A stretch of 29,592 nt of DNA from an uncultured Porphyromonas sp. (GCF_902489635.1 NZ_CABUAN010000028.1:1-29592); one strand, 5' to 3'. Positions 1 to 7,502 are shown, counted from the first letter of the stretch. The notes: generated by a model from the letters alone, not told the origin. A program made the numbers and translations.

Positions 1-130
1 AAAAAATATCCACGTGGAGATTTGAGATTTTCCACGTGGATATTCGAGAAAGGAGTGAATCGGACGAATTTCTCCGTAAAGATATGTAAATAGAGATTAG
101 AGGTTAGAAGTTAGAGGTTAGAGATTAGAG
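1..130. repeat. Interspersed repeat module, copy A: two CCACGTGG boxes plus 7-mer array
   Basis: Two perfect CCACGTGG palindromes lie at 10-17 and 32-39, 22 bp apart. They are followed by a conserved stretch and a 7-mer array. The first ~120 bases realign with 15123-15242 with only scattered substitutions, so this is one copy of a dispersed element, and it is cut by the window edge. One frame reads through without a stop to TAG at 91-93 and includes the peptide KKYPRGDLRFSTW. Most differences from the other copy change the amino acid, which argues for a DNA repeat and not a protein. Confidence 0.8.
96..130. repeat. Tandem 7-mer array (RTTAGAR)
   Basis: Five head-to-tail 7-mers: ATTAGAG, GTTAGAA, GTTAGAG, GTTAGAG, ATTAGAG. 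The same array recurs at 15218-15245 at the same place within the other copy of the module, so it travels with the CCACGTGG element. Its function is unknown. Confidence 0.75.
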
Positions 131-131
131 G

Positions 132-178
132 GCCGATCACTCTGATAGCTCCGATGGTTCCGATACTATCCGATGGAT
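132..178. repeat. Degenerate 9-mer array (TCCGATAGC-like), left
   Basis: TCTGATAGC, TCCGATGGT and TCCGATAC follow each other directly and then decay into related CCGATGG words. The same 9-mer family forms a cleaner array at 312-356, so the two arrays flank the hairpin cluster at 181-289. Confidence 0.65.
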
Positions 179-180
179 AG

Positions 181-289
181 GACCTCGCAAGAGGTCCGAC
201 GCATCGTAGCCGTCGGTCGGAGGGGCAAAGCCCCGAACGACCGATGGGGGCAAGACGATATCAGTTTATCGACCCCTTGTGGGTCGGAC
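181..289. other. Cluster of hairpins, possible structured RNA or repeat
   Basis: Several inverted repeats are packed together. GACCTC/GAGGTC (181-186/191-196) closes a GCAA tetraloop. TCGGTCG/CGACCGA (213-219/238-244) encloses GGGGC/GCCCC (222-226/230-234). CGATA/TATCG (256-260/267-271) and GACCC/GGGTC (271-275/281-285) follow. GTCCGAC (194-200) can also pair with GTCGGAC (283-289), which would close a multibranch structure as an alternative to two of the local hairpins. No known RNA family was recognised, and no promoter clearly belongs to it. It may be a structured non-coding RNA or a palindrome-rich repeat. Confidence 0.45.
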
Positions 290-311
290 TAAACAAAGGT
301 TATAGTCTCAG

Positions 312-356
312 TCCGATAGCTCTGATCGCTCCGATAGCTCCGATGGTTCCGATAGC
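312..356. repeat. Tandem 9-mer array (TCCGATAGC), right
   Basis: Five contiguous 9-mers: TCCGATAGC, TCTGATCGC, TCCGATAGC, TCCGATGGT, TCCGATAGC. The array has the same repeat unit as 132-178. It carries no DnaA-box sequence, and no protein-binding role can be assigned. Confidence 0.75.
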
Positions 357-371
357 TAACAGCCAATCCAT

Positions 372-437
372 AGTTGACACATTATATATATGGTGACCTC
401 ATCTATGCCTCGCTTGTCGCTCATGGGTAGCTCCTGA
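372..437. repeat. Interspersed module shared with 14811-14875
   Basis: Two blocks are shared with the intergenic region after 14811: a TGAC-N-CATTATATA block, and a CTCGCTTGTCGCTC block followed by GTAGCT. The middle differs by substitutions and small indels. In both places the module lies near CCACGTGG and 7-mer elements, which supports a composite dispersed repeat. Confidence 0.55.
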
Positions 438-450
438 CAGAGCAATTATA

Positions 451-477
451 GAGACTATTGACTTTTGCAATAGTCTC
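451..477. repeat. 27-nt palindromic element, copy 1
   Basis: Perfect 10-bp arms, GAGACTATTG and CAATAGTCTC, surround the loop ACTTTTG. Compared with the copies at 2927 and 29540, one base pair has changed from G-C to A-T on both sides, a compensating change that preserves the stem. It lies about 95 bp upstream of the small CTD gene. No T-run follows, so it is not a typical intrinsic terminator. Confidence 0.75.
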
Positions 478-511
478 ATTATAATGCGTCAGCTTGAATA
501 AAAGCTTCGGT

Positions 512-546
512 TTTGCCCGCTATCTCAAAAGTTGTTTGTATATTTG
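512..546 (+). promoter_or_regulatory. Likely promoter of the small CTD gene
   Basis: TATATTTG at 539-546 matches the Bacteroidetes -7 consensus TAnnTTTG. A TTTG at 512-515 could be the -33 element, although the 23-nt spacing is slightly long. The predicted transcript would start near 552, about 20 nt ahead of the ATG at 573. Confidence 0.45.
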
Positions 547-572
547 CCACTACTACTAGTGACTATATGCTT

Positions 573-905
573 ATGAAGCAATTACTACATACTCTATATA
601 CCCTCGTCGTTTGCGCTCTACTACTGCCTTGTGGAGCATTCGCTAGTGATCAGTGCGTAGCCGCCGAGCATTCCTCCGACCAGCCTCTCACCTTGGTGAC
701 AGCGCAAGCCTTAGGCATCGATCAGTCTGCCCCTCAGGTAGAGGTGCGTGACGGATCTATCATACCGCTCTGCGAGTATGAGCAGATGCAGGTCTTTAAT
801 GTCATGGGACAGGAGGTACGCAACGAGCATTTGCCGTCAGGCGTCTACCTCGTGCGCCTTGTCGTGCAGGGAGAGACCTACACACTCAAAGTGGTCATAC
901 GCTAA
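573..905 (+). CDS. Small secreted protein, almost only a T9SS-like sorting domain
   Basis: A 110-residue protein begins with a clear signal peptide (MKQLLHTLYTLVVCALLLP, cleavage near GAFA-S). The last ~40 residues look like a type A T9SS C-terminal sorting domain: a VFNVMGQEV strand, LPSGVYLVRLV, then a terminal strand ending KVVIR. That leaves only about 45 residues of possible cargo. ATG 573 was chosen because the signal peptide begins there; an ATG at 567 is possible, and the open frame further upstream overlaps the likely promoter. T9SS domains of this kind direct export across the outer membrane and often attachment to A-LPS. The function of this protein is unknown. It could be a minimal secreted peptide or the relic of a larger cargo protein. 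Confidence 0.7.
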   Translation: MKQLLHTLYTLVVCALLLPCGAFASDQCVAAEHSSDQPLTLVTAQALGIDQSAPQVEVRDGSIIPLCEYEQMQVFNVMGQEVRNEHLPSGVYLVRLVVQGETYTLKVVIR

Positions 906-941
906 TCCGACTACTAAAGCTATTCATGTAGCCCACTCGTC

Positions 942-1001
942 GAGAGCTATCCGCGTTGTGCTGTGCTATCGTTAGCCAGACTCACGTGGAGGATAGCTCT
1001 C
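942..1001. terminator. Inverted repeat between the CTD gene and pheS
   Basis: Perfect 11-bp arms, GAGAGCTATCC (942-952) and GGATAGCTCTC (991-1001), enclose a 38-nt loop that contains CACGTGG. The structure lies 37 bp after the stop of the upstream gene and 19 bp before pheS. No clear T-run follows, so it may be a weak terminator or a pheS leader structure. Confidence 0.45.
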
Positions 1002-1020
1002 TTGTAATATATCCCATCCT

Positions 1021-2046
1021 ATGCTTGATCAAATCCAGCAACTTCAATCAGCACTCTCCAACCTCGTAGCCTCTACACCCGAAGAGGCCGAGCAACTACG
1101 CATAGCTTATCTAGGTAAAAAAGGACGCATCACCCAGCTCTTTGAGGCCTTTCGTCAGCTTCCCCCCGAGGAGAAGCGACAGTTAGGTGCAGCACTCAAT
1201 GAGCTCAAGCAAGAAGCCACCGCGCGCATCAAGGAGCTCCTAGCCTCTGTTGCGACACAGTCGGTGCAGCAGACGATCGATCTGACCCGTCCCGCCGTAC
1301 CTTATCCACAAGGCTCGCGTCACCCGCTCACGCTCATACAGGAGGAGATCTGTAATATCTTCGAGCGGATGGGCTTTAGCATAGCTGAGGGACCTGAGGT
1401 AGAGGATGACTGGCACGTCTTTGAGGCGCTCAACTTCCCGCCAGACCATCCCGCACGAGACATGCAGGACACCTTCTTTGTGGATCACAAGAGCAATATA
1501 CTCCTCCGCACCCACACCTCATCCGTGCAGACACGTGTCATGAAGAGCCAAGAGCCGCCCATACGCGTCCTCTGCCCTGGGCGAGTCTATCGCAATGAGG
1601 CTATATCTGCGCGTGCTCACTGCTTCTTTCACCAGATCGAGGGACTATACATCGACCGCAACGTGAGCTATGCCGATCTCCGAGAGGCGTTGCTCTTCTT
1701 CGCTCAGTCGCTCTTTGGGGCCGATACGCAGATACGCTTGCGCCCGTCTTACTTCCCCTTTACCGAGCCGAGTGCTGAGATGGATATCTCGTGCGGCTTG
1801 TGCCACGGCGAGGGGTGTGGCTTCTGCAAGCATACCGGATGGGTCGAGATCTTGGGCTGCGGTATGGTCGATCCTAACGTGCTGGAGAACTGTGGCATCG
1901 ATAGCTCCGTCTATAGTGGCTACGCCTTCGGACTAGGTGTAGAGCGCATTGCCAACCTCAAGTACAATGTCAAGGATCTGCGCTACTTCTCGGAAAACAA
2001 CCTAGACTTCCTCTCGCAGTTTACCGCACACACTACACCACTCTAA
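1021..2046 (+). CDS. pheS: Phenylalanine-tRNA ligase alpha subunit
   Basis: PheS forms the (alpha-beta)2 enzyme that charges tRNA-Phe with phenylalanine in the cytoplasm. The alpha chain carries the class II catalytic core. An N-terminal coiled-coil arm spans ~1-90. The motif-1 region is near 119-146 (GFSIAEGPEVEDDWHVFEAL), motif 2 at ~184-210 (CPGRVYRNE, HQIEGLYID), and motif 3 at ~304-316 (GLGVERIANLKY). RPSYFPFTEPSAE (~241-253) is typical of phenylalanine-pocket regions. Four cysteines at 258, 261, 266 and 269 form a small zinc-knuckle-like insert. The length of 341 residues is normal. The beta subunit gene pheT is not in this window, so the two are unlinked here. nth follows after 15 bp. 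Confidence 0.97.
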   Translation: MLDQIQQLQSALSNLVASTPEEAEQLRIAYLGKKGRITQLFEAFRQLPPEEKRQLGAALNELKQEATARIKELLASVATQSVQQTIDLTRPAVPYPQGSRHPLTLIQEEICNIFERMGFSIAEGPEVEDDWHVFEALNFPPDHPARDMQDTFFVDHKSNILLRTHTSSVQTRVMKSQEPPIRVLCPGRVYRNEAISARAHCFFHQIEGLYIDRNVSYADLREALLFFAQSLFGADTQIRLRPSYFPFTEPSAEMDISCGLCHGEGCGFCKHTGWVEILGCGMVDPNVLENCGIDSSVYSGYAFGLGVERIANLKYNVKDLRYFSENNLDFLSQFTAHTTPL

Positions 2047-2061
2047 AGGCTGCTCAACGAC

Positions 2062-2712
2062 GTGACGCTTGACGAACGCTACCGCCTGGCACTGGAGGGG
2101 CTTGCACAGCTCTATCCCAATGCCGATACGGAGCTTATCTACCACGACCCCTTTAGTCTACTCGTAGCGGTCGTGCTCTCGGCACAGTGCACCGACAAGC
2201 GGGTCAATATGGTGACGCCGCAGCTTATGGCGCACTACCCGACGCCCGAAGCGATGGCGCGTGCCTCGGTCGATGATCTGCTAGTCTTCATGGGGAGCGT
2301 CAGCTATCCAAACAATAAGGCGAAGCACCTCATCGGACTCTCCGAGCGGATCGCCCAAGAGCATCACGGCATCGTCCCCTCAACGCGCGAAGAGCTGGAG
2401 TCGCTCCCAGGTGTAGGACGCAAGAGTGCTAGCGTGATGCTAGCCGTCTGCTTTGAGACGCCAGCGATGCCAGTCGATACACACGTCTTCCGTGTGGCTA
2501 AGCGCATCGGGCTTGCATCCTCACGTGCTACGACGCCCTTAGCGGTCGAGCAAGCACTCGTCAAGCGCATCCCACAGGCACAACTCATACGTGCGCATCA
2601 TCAGCTCATCTTGCTAGGACGCTACATCTGCAAGGCGCGCAAGCCTCTCTGCGCTGAGTGTACCCTCCACAACTGCTGTCGCCACTACGCCACAGCAGCC
2701 AAAAAGCAATAA
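2062..2712 (+). CDS. nth: Endonuclease III (DNA glycosylase/AP lyase)
   Basis: This base-excision repair enzyme removes oxidised pyrimidines and cuts the backbone at abasic sites. The helix-hairpin-helix is at ~114-121 (LPGVGRKS), with the catalytic lysine at K121 and the catalytic aspartate at D139 (PVDTHVFRVAKR). The C-terminal [4Fe-4S] loop has Cys190, 197, 200 and 206 in the C-X6-C-X2-C-X5-C pattern. The length of 216 residues is typical. The start is GTG at 2062, 15 bp after the pheS stop, so the two are probably cotranscribed. The N-terminus DERYRLALEGLAQLYP aligns with the family start, so no long extension is missing. Confidence 0.95.
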   Translation: MTLDERYRLALEGLAQLYPNADTELIYHDPFSLLVAVVLSAQCTDKRVNMVTPQLMAHYPTPEAMARASVDDLLVFMGSVSYPNNKAKHLIGLSERIAQEHHGIVPSTREELESLPGVGRKSASVMLAVCFETPAMPVDTHVFRVAKRIGLASSRATTPLAVEQALVKRIPQAQLIRAHHQLILLGRYICKARKPLCAECTLHNCCRHYATAAKKQ

Positions 2713-2771
2713 GCACATACACAAGCAGCCCACAGGCAGAGCGTTGCATACCCTGTGAAGAGCGAGGACTT

Positions 2772-2815
2772 ATAGTCTCTGCTCCATAGAGACTATCGAC
2801 TTTTGCAACAGTCTC
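2772..2815. repeat. 27-nt palindrome copy 2 with an overlapping competing hairpin
   Basis: The copy at 2789-2815 has arms GAGACTATCG and CAACAGTCTC around the loop ACTTTTG, with two mismatches in the stem. An overlapping inverted repeat, ATAGTCTCT (2772-2780) and AGAGACTAT (2788-2796), is a perfect 9-bp stem. The two structures share bases 2789-2796 and cannot form together. The region lies between the convergent genes nth and the InlB-like repeat protein. Confidence 0.65.
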
Positions 2816-2857
2816 ACATAACCTTTGCACGCCCTATCTGCTAGGGGCTCATAAACT

Positions 2858-2897
2858 ACGAGGGAGACTTCCGCTACTATGCGGGAGTCTCCCTCGT
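2858..2897. terminator. Strong 17-bp hairpin between convergent genes
   Basis: Arms 2858-2874 and 2881-2897 are complementary over 17 pairs with one G-T wobble and a 6-nt loop (TACTAT). The hairpin sits between the end of nth (+) and the end of the large surface protein (-), the expected place for a bidirectional terminator. No long T-run is present on either side, so intrinsic termination is plausible but not typical. Confidence 0.6.
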
Positions 2898-2926
2898 GAT
2901 ATATTACAGTGCTGTGTCTCCTATAG

Positions 2927-2953
2927 GAGACTGTTGACTTTTGCAACAGTCTA
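2927..2953. repeat. 27-nt palindromic element, copy 3
   Basis: GAGACTGTTG, loop ACTTTTG, and CAACAGTCTA form a 9-10 bp stem. The right arm is followed at once by a partial duplicate, CAGTCTC (2954-2960). The sequence after the element (CATTAGGAGCGTC) resembles that after copy 1 (CATTATAATGCGTC), so some flanking sequence may belong to the element. Confidence 0.7.
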
Positions 2954-3005
2954 CAGTCTCATTAGGAGCGTCGCACTGTGGTCCTAGTAGACCATCGGTT
3001 TACTC

Positions 3006-5480
3006 TTACTTGACGATGCGCGTCGTGTAGTTGCCGACGAGGACGATGTAGCCACCAGCAGGTAGTGCGCTGATGTCGAGCGCATGCTCTGTGCTAGTGA
3101 GGAGTAGCTGACCCGTGTAGTCGTAGAGACGTACCTCAGCACCCTCAGCAGCACCAGCCACCTCGAGGCGTGTACCGCCGTTGGTCACGTAAGCGACAAG
3201 CTGGTTCTGTGTCGGCTGCTCGACAGCCACAGAGAGCCTAAAGGTTACCTTGACCTTGGTGTCCTTGTTGAGAGTAAAGTAGTAGTAGCCTGCTTCTGGT
3301 GTAGTGATGGTCTCATCATCGATAAACCACTGGTCGACCTCGTAGCCATCATCTGGCGTAGCTATCACCTTGACTTTGCTGCCAGCGGGTACCTTAGCAC
3401 CACTCTCGATAGGATCTAGGTCTACCGTAGCTGTGACAGTACCACCCTTACTAGCTTCTAGGGTGACGGTGTAGTCGACTGCTGGAGCAGGCTTCTCGGA
3501 GAAGACTGCATGTATATCAGCATCCTCGTTAGCCTTAAAGGTATAGACAAAGCCATCCTCTGAGAGTGCCTCTGCAGGTACAGGCTTGCCATTGTTTGTG
3601 TAGACCACCTGATAGTCTCCACTTATGGTGAACTTAGCCTTTACCGTGACGTCACTGCCTAGCGGGATTCGCTTCTCGCCGAAGATCTTTAGCGGGTTGC
3701 CCGAGCCTCCTGGCTCTAGGTAGGTCGTCTCAAGGTTGCATCCCGTCGGTCCCTCGGAGCTAATCTTTATGAGAGCTGTGGTCTTCTTCTGGGTCTCGGC
3801 AAATACCATTGCAAAGCCATCTACCGTGAAGGTATAAGGGTTCTTACCTTCAGTGCCTGGGATAAGCTTAAAGTCATCATCAAGCCAATCCTTGACCTCG
3901 TAGCCATCCTCAGGCGTTACGGTCAGTACGACTTCTGCGCCAGCAGCGAGCTTCGCACCACTTTCGAAGGGCTCACCATCTGCTGTACCAGTGATCGTAG
4001 CATGCTTATCGCAATCGTAGTAGACGTAAAAGCCTATGGCACCCTCTGTGAAAATAACCTTGATATTAGCTGGCTCCTCTAGAGTAAACTCGTACGTGAG
4101 CCCCTCGTCTGTGAGCTGGTCAGCAGCTACTGGGTTATCATTGTGTGTGAAGGCGACGGTCGCTCCAGTGATCGAGATGGTTGCCTCGACTCTTACTTTC
4201 GTACCGACAGGCAGGTCTAGCGTTGGGTTGGTACCCTCAGTTGGCCTCTCCCAAGTGGTGCTACCAGGTGTCTGATACTTAACCGTAGCAAAGCCACCTA
4301 CACCCTCCTCCTGGACTGAGAGCTGAACCTTCTCTATAGGTGCAGCCTTCTGCTCAATTACCGCCTCGATGGTCACATCTGCCTTTAGAGAGTAATACAT
4401 CGAGGGGTTGTTCAAGTCATTAGGTATTTGTTCACTGCCATTGATGAGGAAGTGCTTAAACTTGCAACCCTCATTGACAGTCGCTTGGATGGTGAGCATA
4501 GTTCCATCCTGGAGACGAGTACCTGAGGGTACATCTGCGACGGGACTTAAGGTCTTCACTGTGAGCGTACCATTTGTTGGTTGCTTGTAAGTCACGAGAT
4601 AGCCACTCTCTATGAGGACAGCCGAGATGGTTGTTGCCTCTGAGATAGTGATTGTCTTCTCGTTGGGGAAGTAACCTCCTTTATCCTCTTTTGCACCATT
4701 GATGAGCCAATGGTCTATCTCATAGCCCTCGTTTGGATTGATCACCATGGTGATCTGGCTGTTAGGCTCTACACCTTCTTCTGAGTTGAGGACTTCGCCA
4801 TCCTTACTGGGACCCTTGTGTAGCTCGATCGTACCATGCTCGGGCTGTACGACTGTGACAGGGACGAGTGTCGGAGCTGACAAGCTCTTGAACTTGACAG
4901 AGACGGTGACATCCTTCTTTACCATGTAGTAGGTGACCTTAGGCCTACTGCTAGAAGGCTTAATCTGCTGCCCATCTATGAGCCAACACTCGATGTCATA
5001 GCCATCATCAGGCTTTACCTCCATTCTTAGTTCAGTACCCGAGTTAACCGGGTCTCCCGACTTAAGTTCCTTGAAGGTATCACCAGTTTCTACTGTAAGA
5101 GTACCACCTTCTGTAGGCGGTATAATAGTGACGATGCAGGGTTTAGCCGCGACCACCTTGGCAGAGATAGTCATATCCCCTTTAACCGTCTCAGAATCTC
5201 CATAGGCTGAAGTAATGGGCTTCTCGACCCCATTGACGATGTAGTGGGTTGCCTCGTAACCCTCATCAGGAGTCACCTGAATGGTTAGATAGGTGCCGTC
5301 ATCAACCTGACCACCACTCTTCACCTCGACGAAAGACCTTGAGGTGAAGTCATAGTAATCAGTCTTGATGGTGGCGTGCTCCACTTGGTTGATGGTTATT
5401 GTGTGCTTCTGTGCCTGTGCCATAAGCGGCAACAGGAAGAAGGTACCCAATAACGCTAAAACAGATAACATTCGTTTCAT
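3006..5480 (-). CDS. Large secreted InlB-like repeat protein with T9SS sorting domain
   Basis: The 824 residues divide into a signal peptide (1-24, ending LMAQAQ), eight extracellular repeats and a C-terminal sorting domain (~752-824; VRLYDYTGQLLL, then LPAGGYIVLVG, ending TRIVK). The repeats lie near 25-114, 115-203, 204-292, 293-381, 382-479, 480-568, 569-668 and 669-751. Six have the InlB B-repeat-like signature: GGTL-type strand, SGT.L..., P-D-GYE...W.I-G. Units 5 and 7 are a second, longer type (ITGATVAF or ISGDYQVV, then DEGLTYEF or EDGFVYTF). The order is A-A-A-A-B-A-B-A. Such repeats are beta-rich stalks of surface adhesins; no catalytic domain is seen. The T9SS domain predicts outer-membrane export and surface attachment. 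The gene has no operon partner, and its ligand cannot be told. Confidence 0.85.
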   Translation of the reverse strand: MKRMLSVLALLGTFFLLPLMAQAQKHTITINQVEHATIKTDYYDFTSRSFVEVKSGGQVDDGTYLTIQVTPDEGYEATHYIVNGVEKPITSAYGDSETVKGDMTISAKVVAAKPCIVTIIPPTEGGTLTVETGDTFKELKSGDPVNSGTELRMEVKPDDGYDIECWLIDGQQIKPSSSRPKVTYYMVKKDVTVSVKFKSLSAPTLVPVTVVQPEHGTIELHKGPSKDGEVLNSEEGVEPNSQITMVINPNEGYEIDHWLINGAKEDKGGYFPNEKTITISEATTISAVLIESGYLVTYKQPTNGTLTVKTLSPVADVPSGTRLQDGTMLTIQATVNEGCKFKHFLINGSEQIPNDLNNPSMYYSLKADVTIEAVIEQKAAPIEKVQLSVQEEGVGGFATVKYQTPGSTTWERPTEGTNPTLDLPVGTKVRVEATISITGATVAFTHNDNPVAADQLTDEGLTYEFTLEEPANIKVIFTEGAIGFYVYYDCDKHATITGTADGEPFESGAKLAAGAEVVLTVTPEDGYEVKDWLDDDFKLIPGTEGKNPYTFTVDGFAMVFAETQKKTTALIKISSEGPTGCNLETTYLEPGGSGNPLKIFGEKRIPLGSDVTVKAKFTISGDYQVVYTNNGKPVPAEALSEDGFVYTFKANEDADIHAVFSEKPAPAVDYTVTLEASKGGTVTATVDLDPIESGAKVPAGSKVKVIATPDDGYEVDQWFIDDETITTPEAGYYYFTLNKDTKVKVTFRLSVAVEQPTQNQLVAYVTNGGTRLEVAGAAEGAEVRLYDYTGQLLLTSTEHALDISALPAGGYIVLVGNYTTRIVK

Positions 5481-5769
5481 AAGCGTATATGTTTAAGTGT
5501 AAGTGATTTATTTGTCTGTCTATAAGGGTTTGTGTCTCTACACAAGGGGAAAAGAGAGGGCGGAGCCGCGATGCTTCATCTACCTATCTCTCCCCGATGG
5601 GCTAAGGTAATGAAAAATAAGGAGATAAACAACTGCCGAGTAATTTCTGTCTTGACGCTGTTTTGAGGCTAATCCCTGCTTTGAAGTGCTGGAGGGGGAC
5701 TTCAGCACTGAGATGCGATAGCCAAGAGCTTACAAGTCCCGATGCTACTTTGCTTCGAAAAAGTAGCCT

Positions 5770-5799
5770 CCACGTGGATATTTGAAAACTCCCACGGGA
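5770..5799. repeat. CCACGTGG box pair, locus 2
   Basis: CCACGTGG at 5770-5777 is followed 22 bp later by the variant CCACGGGA (5792-5799). The spacer ATATTTGAAAACTC resembles the spacers of the other loci. The outer bases GCCTCC and GGAGGC make the whole unit an inverted repeat. It lies just upstream of the promoter at 5803-5833, so a regulatory role is possible. Confidence 0.65.
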
Positions 5800-5802
5800 G
5801 GC

Positions 5803-5833
5803 TTGCTTTTCTCGAAAAAGAATGTTAGCTTTG
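5803..5833 (+). promoter_or_regulatory. Promoter of the beta-propeller T9SS protein gene
   Basis: The -7 box TAGCTTTG (5826-5833) matches TAnnTTTG exactly. A TTG at 5803-5805 lies 20 nt upstream at the -33 position. Transcription would start near 5840, giving a leader of about 27 nt before ATG 5867. Confidence 0.65.
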
Positions 5834-5866
5834 TGGCAACCATAACCCTTAAATGTTTCAAACGAT

Positions 5867-7474
5867 ATGACAAGAAAATTACTATCTTCATTACTCCTAT
5901 TCCTTGCTCTGAGCTACGCACTGGCCGCTCAGCAGACGGGGTGTAAGATCACGCAAGAGCCGAAGGCACTACCGGCTGAGGCGTGCAACTACTCCATCTA
6001 CGGTACGAGTCCCAATGGACGATACATCTATGGGAACAGTCCTAACTCGACAGCCTTTTGCTACGACACAGAGCGTGACACCACCTCGCTCTTCTTCTCT
6101 GAGGCGGGTGATGAGAAGTATATGATCTACGCAGTCTCTGATGCTGGTGAGATCTTTGTTGCTCTGGATGAAATGGGTGCTTTTGTCTACAATATGGCAC
6201 AAGAGAAGCTACACGAGATCAAGACCCCTGATAGCAACTGGCCTGACGTAAGACCTGTCTACGTGACTCCCGACGCCAAGCACCTCGTGGGGTACGTGAT
6301 GGATCCGACCTATGCTCAGAAAAGCATGACGCTCCCGATCTATGGTACACGAGGTGAGGACGGCTCCTGGACGATTAAAACGCTCCCCATGCTGGACAAA
6401 GACTACCTAGGCAGTAAGCCTCACTACACGCAGGCTTTCTTCTGCTCGTCTGATGGTAAGAAGATCCTAGGGCGACAAAACACCCGCAACGGCTCTGACA
6501 GACCGCTCTTCTGGCAGTTAGATGAGCAGGGGCAGTATCAGTGCTCTACGCCTTGCGACTCATTTCTCTACAATCTAGATGCGCCATTGCCTGGTCCCCA
6601 GCCTGAGTGGGAGGACTATGTGACGGCAGACTATGAGAAAGAGCCTGACCTATACAGACAGCAAGAAGCGGAGTTCAATAAGGCATACGACGCTTGGCTA
6701 GAAGCGTATGACAAGGTGTTTAAGGGTGTCGCTATTGATCTCGCTTGGCAGATTATGTCTCCAGCAAGTGGGTACTGGATGATCTCGATCCAAGAGGAGG
6801 TTGGTGAGGGCTATGCGAACATCTCCTATCCAGGTGCATTAAATGTCGCTGATGGCAGCCTCGAGAGGATCAACATCAAGGAGGCTTATGGTCTCGGTGG
6901 GGTCGGGCGTACTAATGATGGTGGCTGGCTCTGCTATCCCGATGGTAGCCGAAGCCGCTCTGATCGCAATACCTACATAGTTTACCCAGATGGAAAGAAG
7001 ATGATTATGCTGGAGTATCTTAAGAGCTTGACGGGTAAGGATCTGTCTGAGTTCTTCACCTACTCCTACACGCCTGATGGAGAGACGGAGCAAAAGAGTA
7101 TCACAGATATGGGTACCGTGCAGTTTTCTGCTGATGGTAAGACTCTCGTAGCTTGCGCTGTAGATAGGACGGGTACTAACTACTATCGCAATGCTTATCT
7201 ACGTATTGACAAGCACTTCCTCGCTCAGCCTCTAGGGGTTGATCCCGTAAAGTTGCAGCCTAACGAACTCTCGATCCTCTGGCAGGGTGATGCACTCCTC
7301 TTCTCAGAGCCTGCTACGGGTACGCTCTACCTCTATGACACGGCCGGTAGACTGCTAGACAGCTACACGCTGGCAGCTACCTCAAGGCTCTCCCTGACAG
7401 ACCTAGCTCAGGGCCTCTACATCGGTCAGGTTGTCACGGAGCGTGGCGTTAGCACCGTACGATTCATTCGTTAG
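5867..7474 (+). CDS. Secreted beta-propeller-like protein with T9SS sorting domain
   Basis: The 535-residue protein starts with a signal peptide (MTRKLLSSLLLFLALSYALA). Several blade-like segments share a [S/T]-x-[D/N]-G-x-x-[I/L/V] pattern: SPNGRYIYG, SDAGEIFVAL, TPDAKHLVGY, SSDGKKILG, NDGGWLCYPDG, YPDGKKMIM and SADGKTLVAC. These suggest a WD40/TolB-like propeller. An acidic, aromatic helical insert lies near 240-290. The end (TLYLYDTAGRLLDSY, LAQGLYIGQVV, VRFIR) is a type A T9SS domain. It is likely exported and surface-attached or released. No enzyme motif was recognised. It is transcribed from its own promoter, divergently from the InlB-like repeat protein. The two may share conditions of expression, but this is only inferred from position. 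Confidence 0.75.
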   Translation: MTRKLLSSLLLFLALSYALAAQQTGCKITQEPKALPAEACNYSIYGTSPNGRYIYGNSPNSTAFCYDTERDTTSLFFSEAGDEKYMIYAVSDAGEIFVALDEMGAFVYNMAQEKLHEIKTPDSNWPDVRPVYVTPDAKHLVGYVMDPTYAQKSMTLPIYGTRGEDGSWTIKTLPMLDKDYLGSKPHYTQAFFCSSDGKKILGRQNTRNGSDRPLFWQLDEQGQYQCSTPCDSFLYNLDAPLPGPQPEWEDYVTADYEKEPDLYRQQEAEFNKAYDAWLEAYDKVFKGVAIDLAWQIMSPASGYWMISIQEEVGEGYANISYPGALNVADGSLERINIKEAYGLGGVGRTNDGGWLCYPDGSRSRSDRNTYIVYPDGKKMIMLEYLKSLTGKDLSEFFTYSYTPDGETEQKSITDMGTVQFSADGKTLVACAVDRTGTNYYRNAYLRIDKHFLAQPLGVDPVKLQPNELSILWQGDALLFSEPATGTLYLYDTAGRLLDSYTLAATSRLSLTDLAQGLYIGQVVTERGVSTVRFIR

Positions 7475-7502
7475 AAGACGTTTCTGACAAAACGAACCAG
7501 TC

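Larger units (their letters stand above)
5481..5866. other. 386-bp intergenic region between divergent secreted-protein genes
   Basis: This region must hold the 5' ends of both flanking genes. Seen here are a 7-bp stem AGTGCTG/CAGCACT (5685-5691/5703-5709), a second 7-bp stem CTACTTT/AAAGTAG (5745-5751/5760-5766), the two-box CCACGTGG element and the promoter of the downstream gene. No TAnnTTTG box was found for the minus-strand gene. No coding sequence is supported. Confidence 0.6.

Noticed and set aside
132..356. Replication origin suggested by repeated 9-mers
   Set aside because: The 9-mer TCCGATAGC is unlike the DnaA box TTATCCACA, and no dnaA, dnaN or gidA gene is near.
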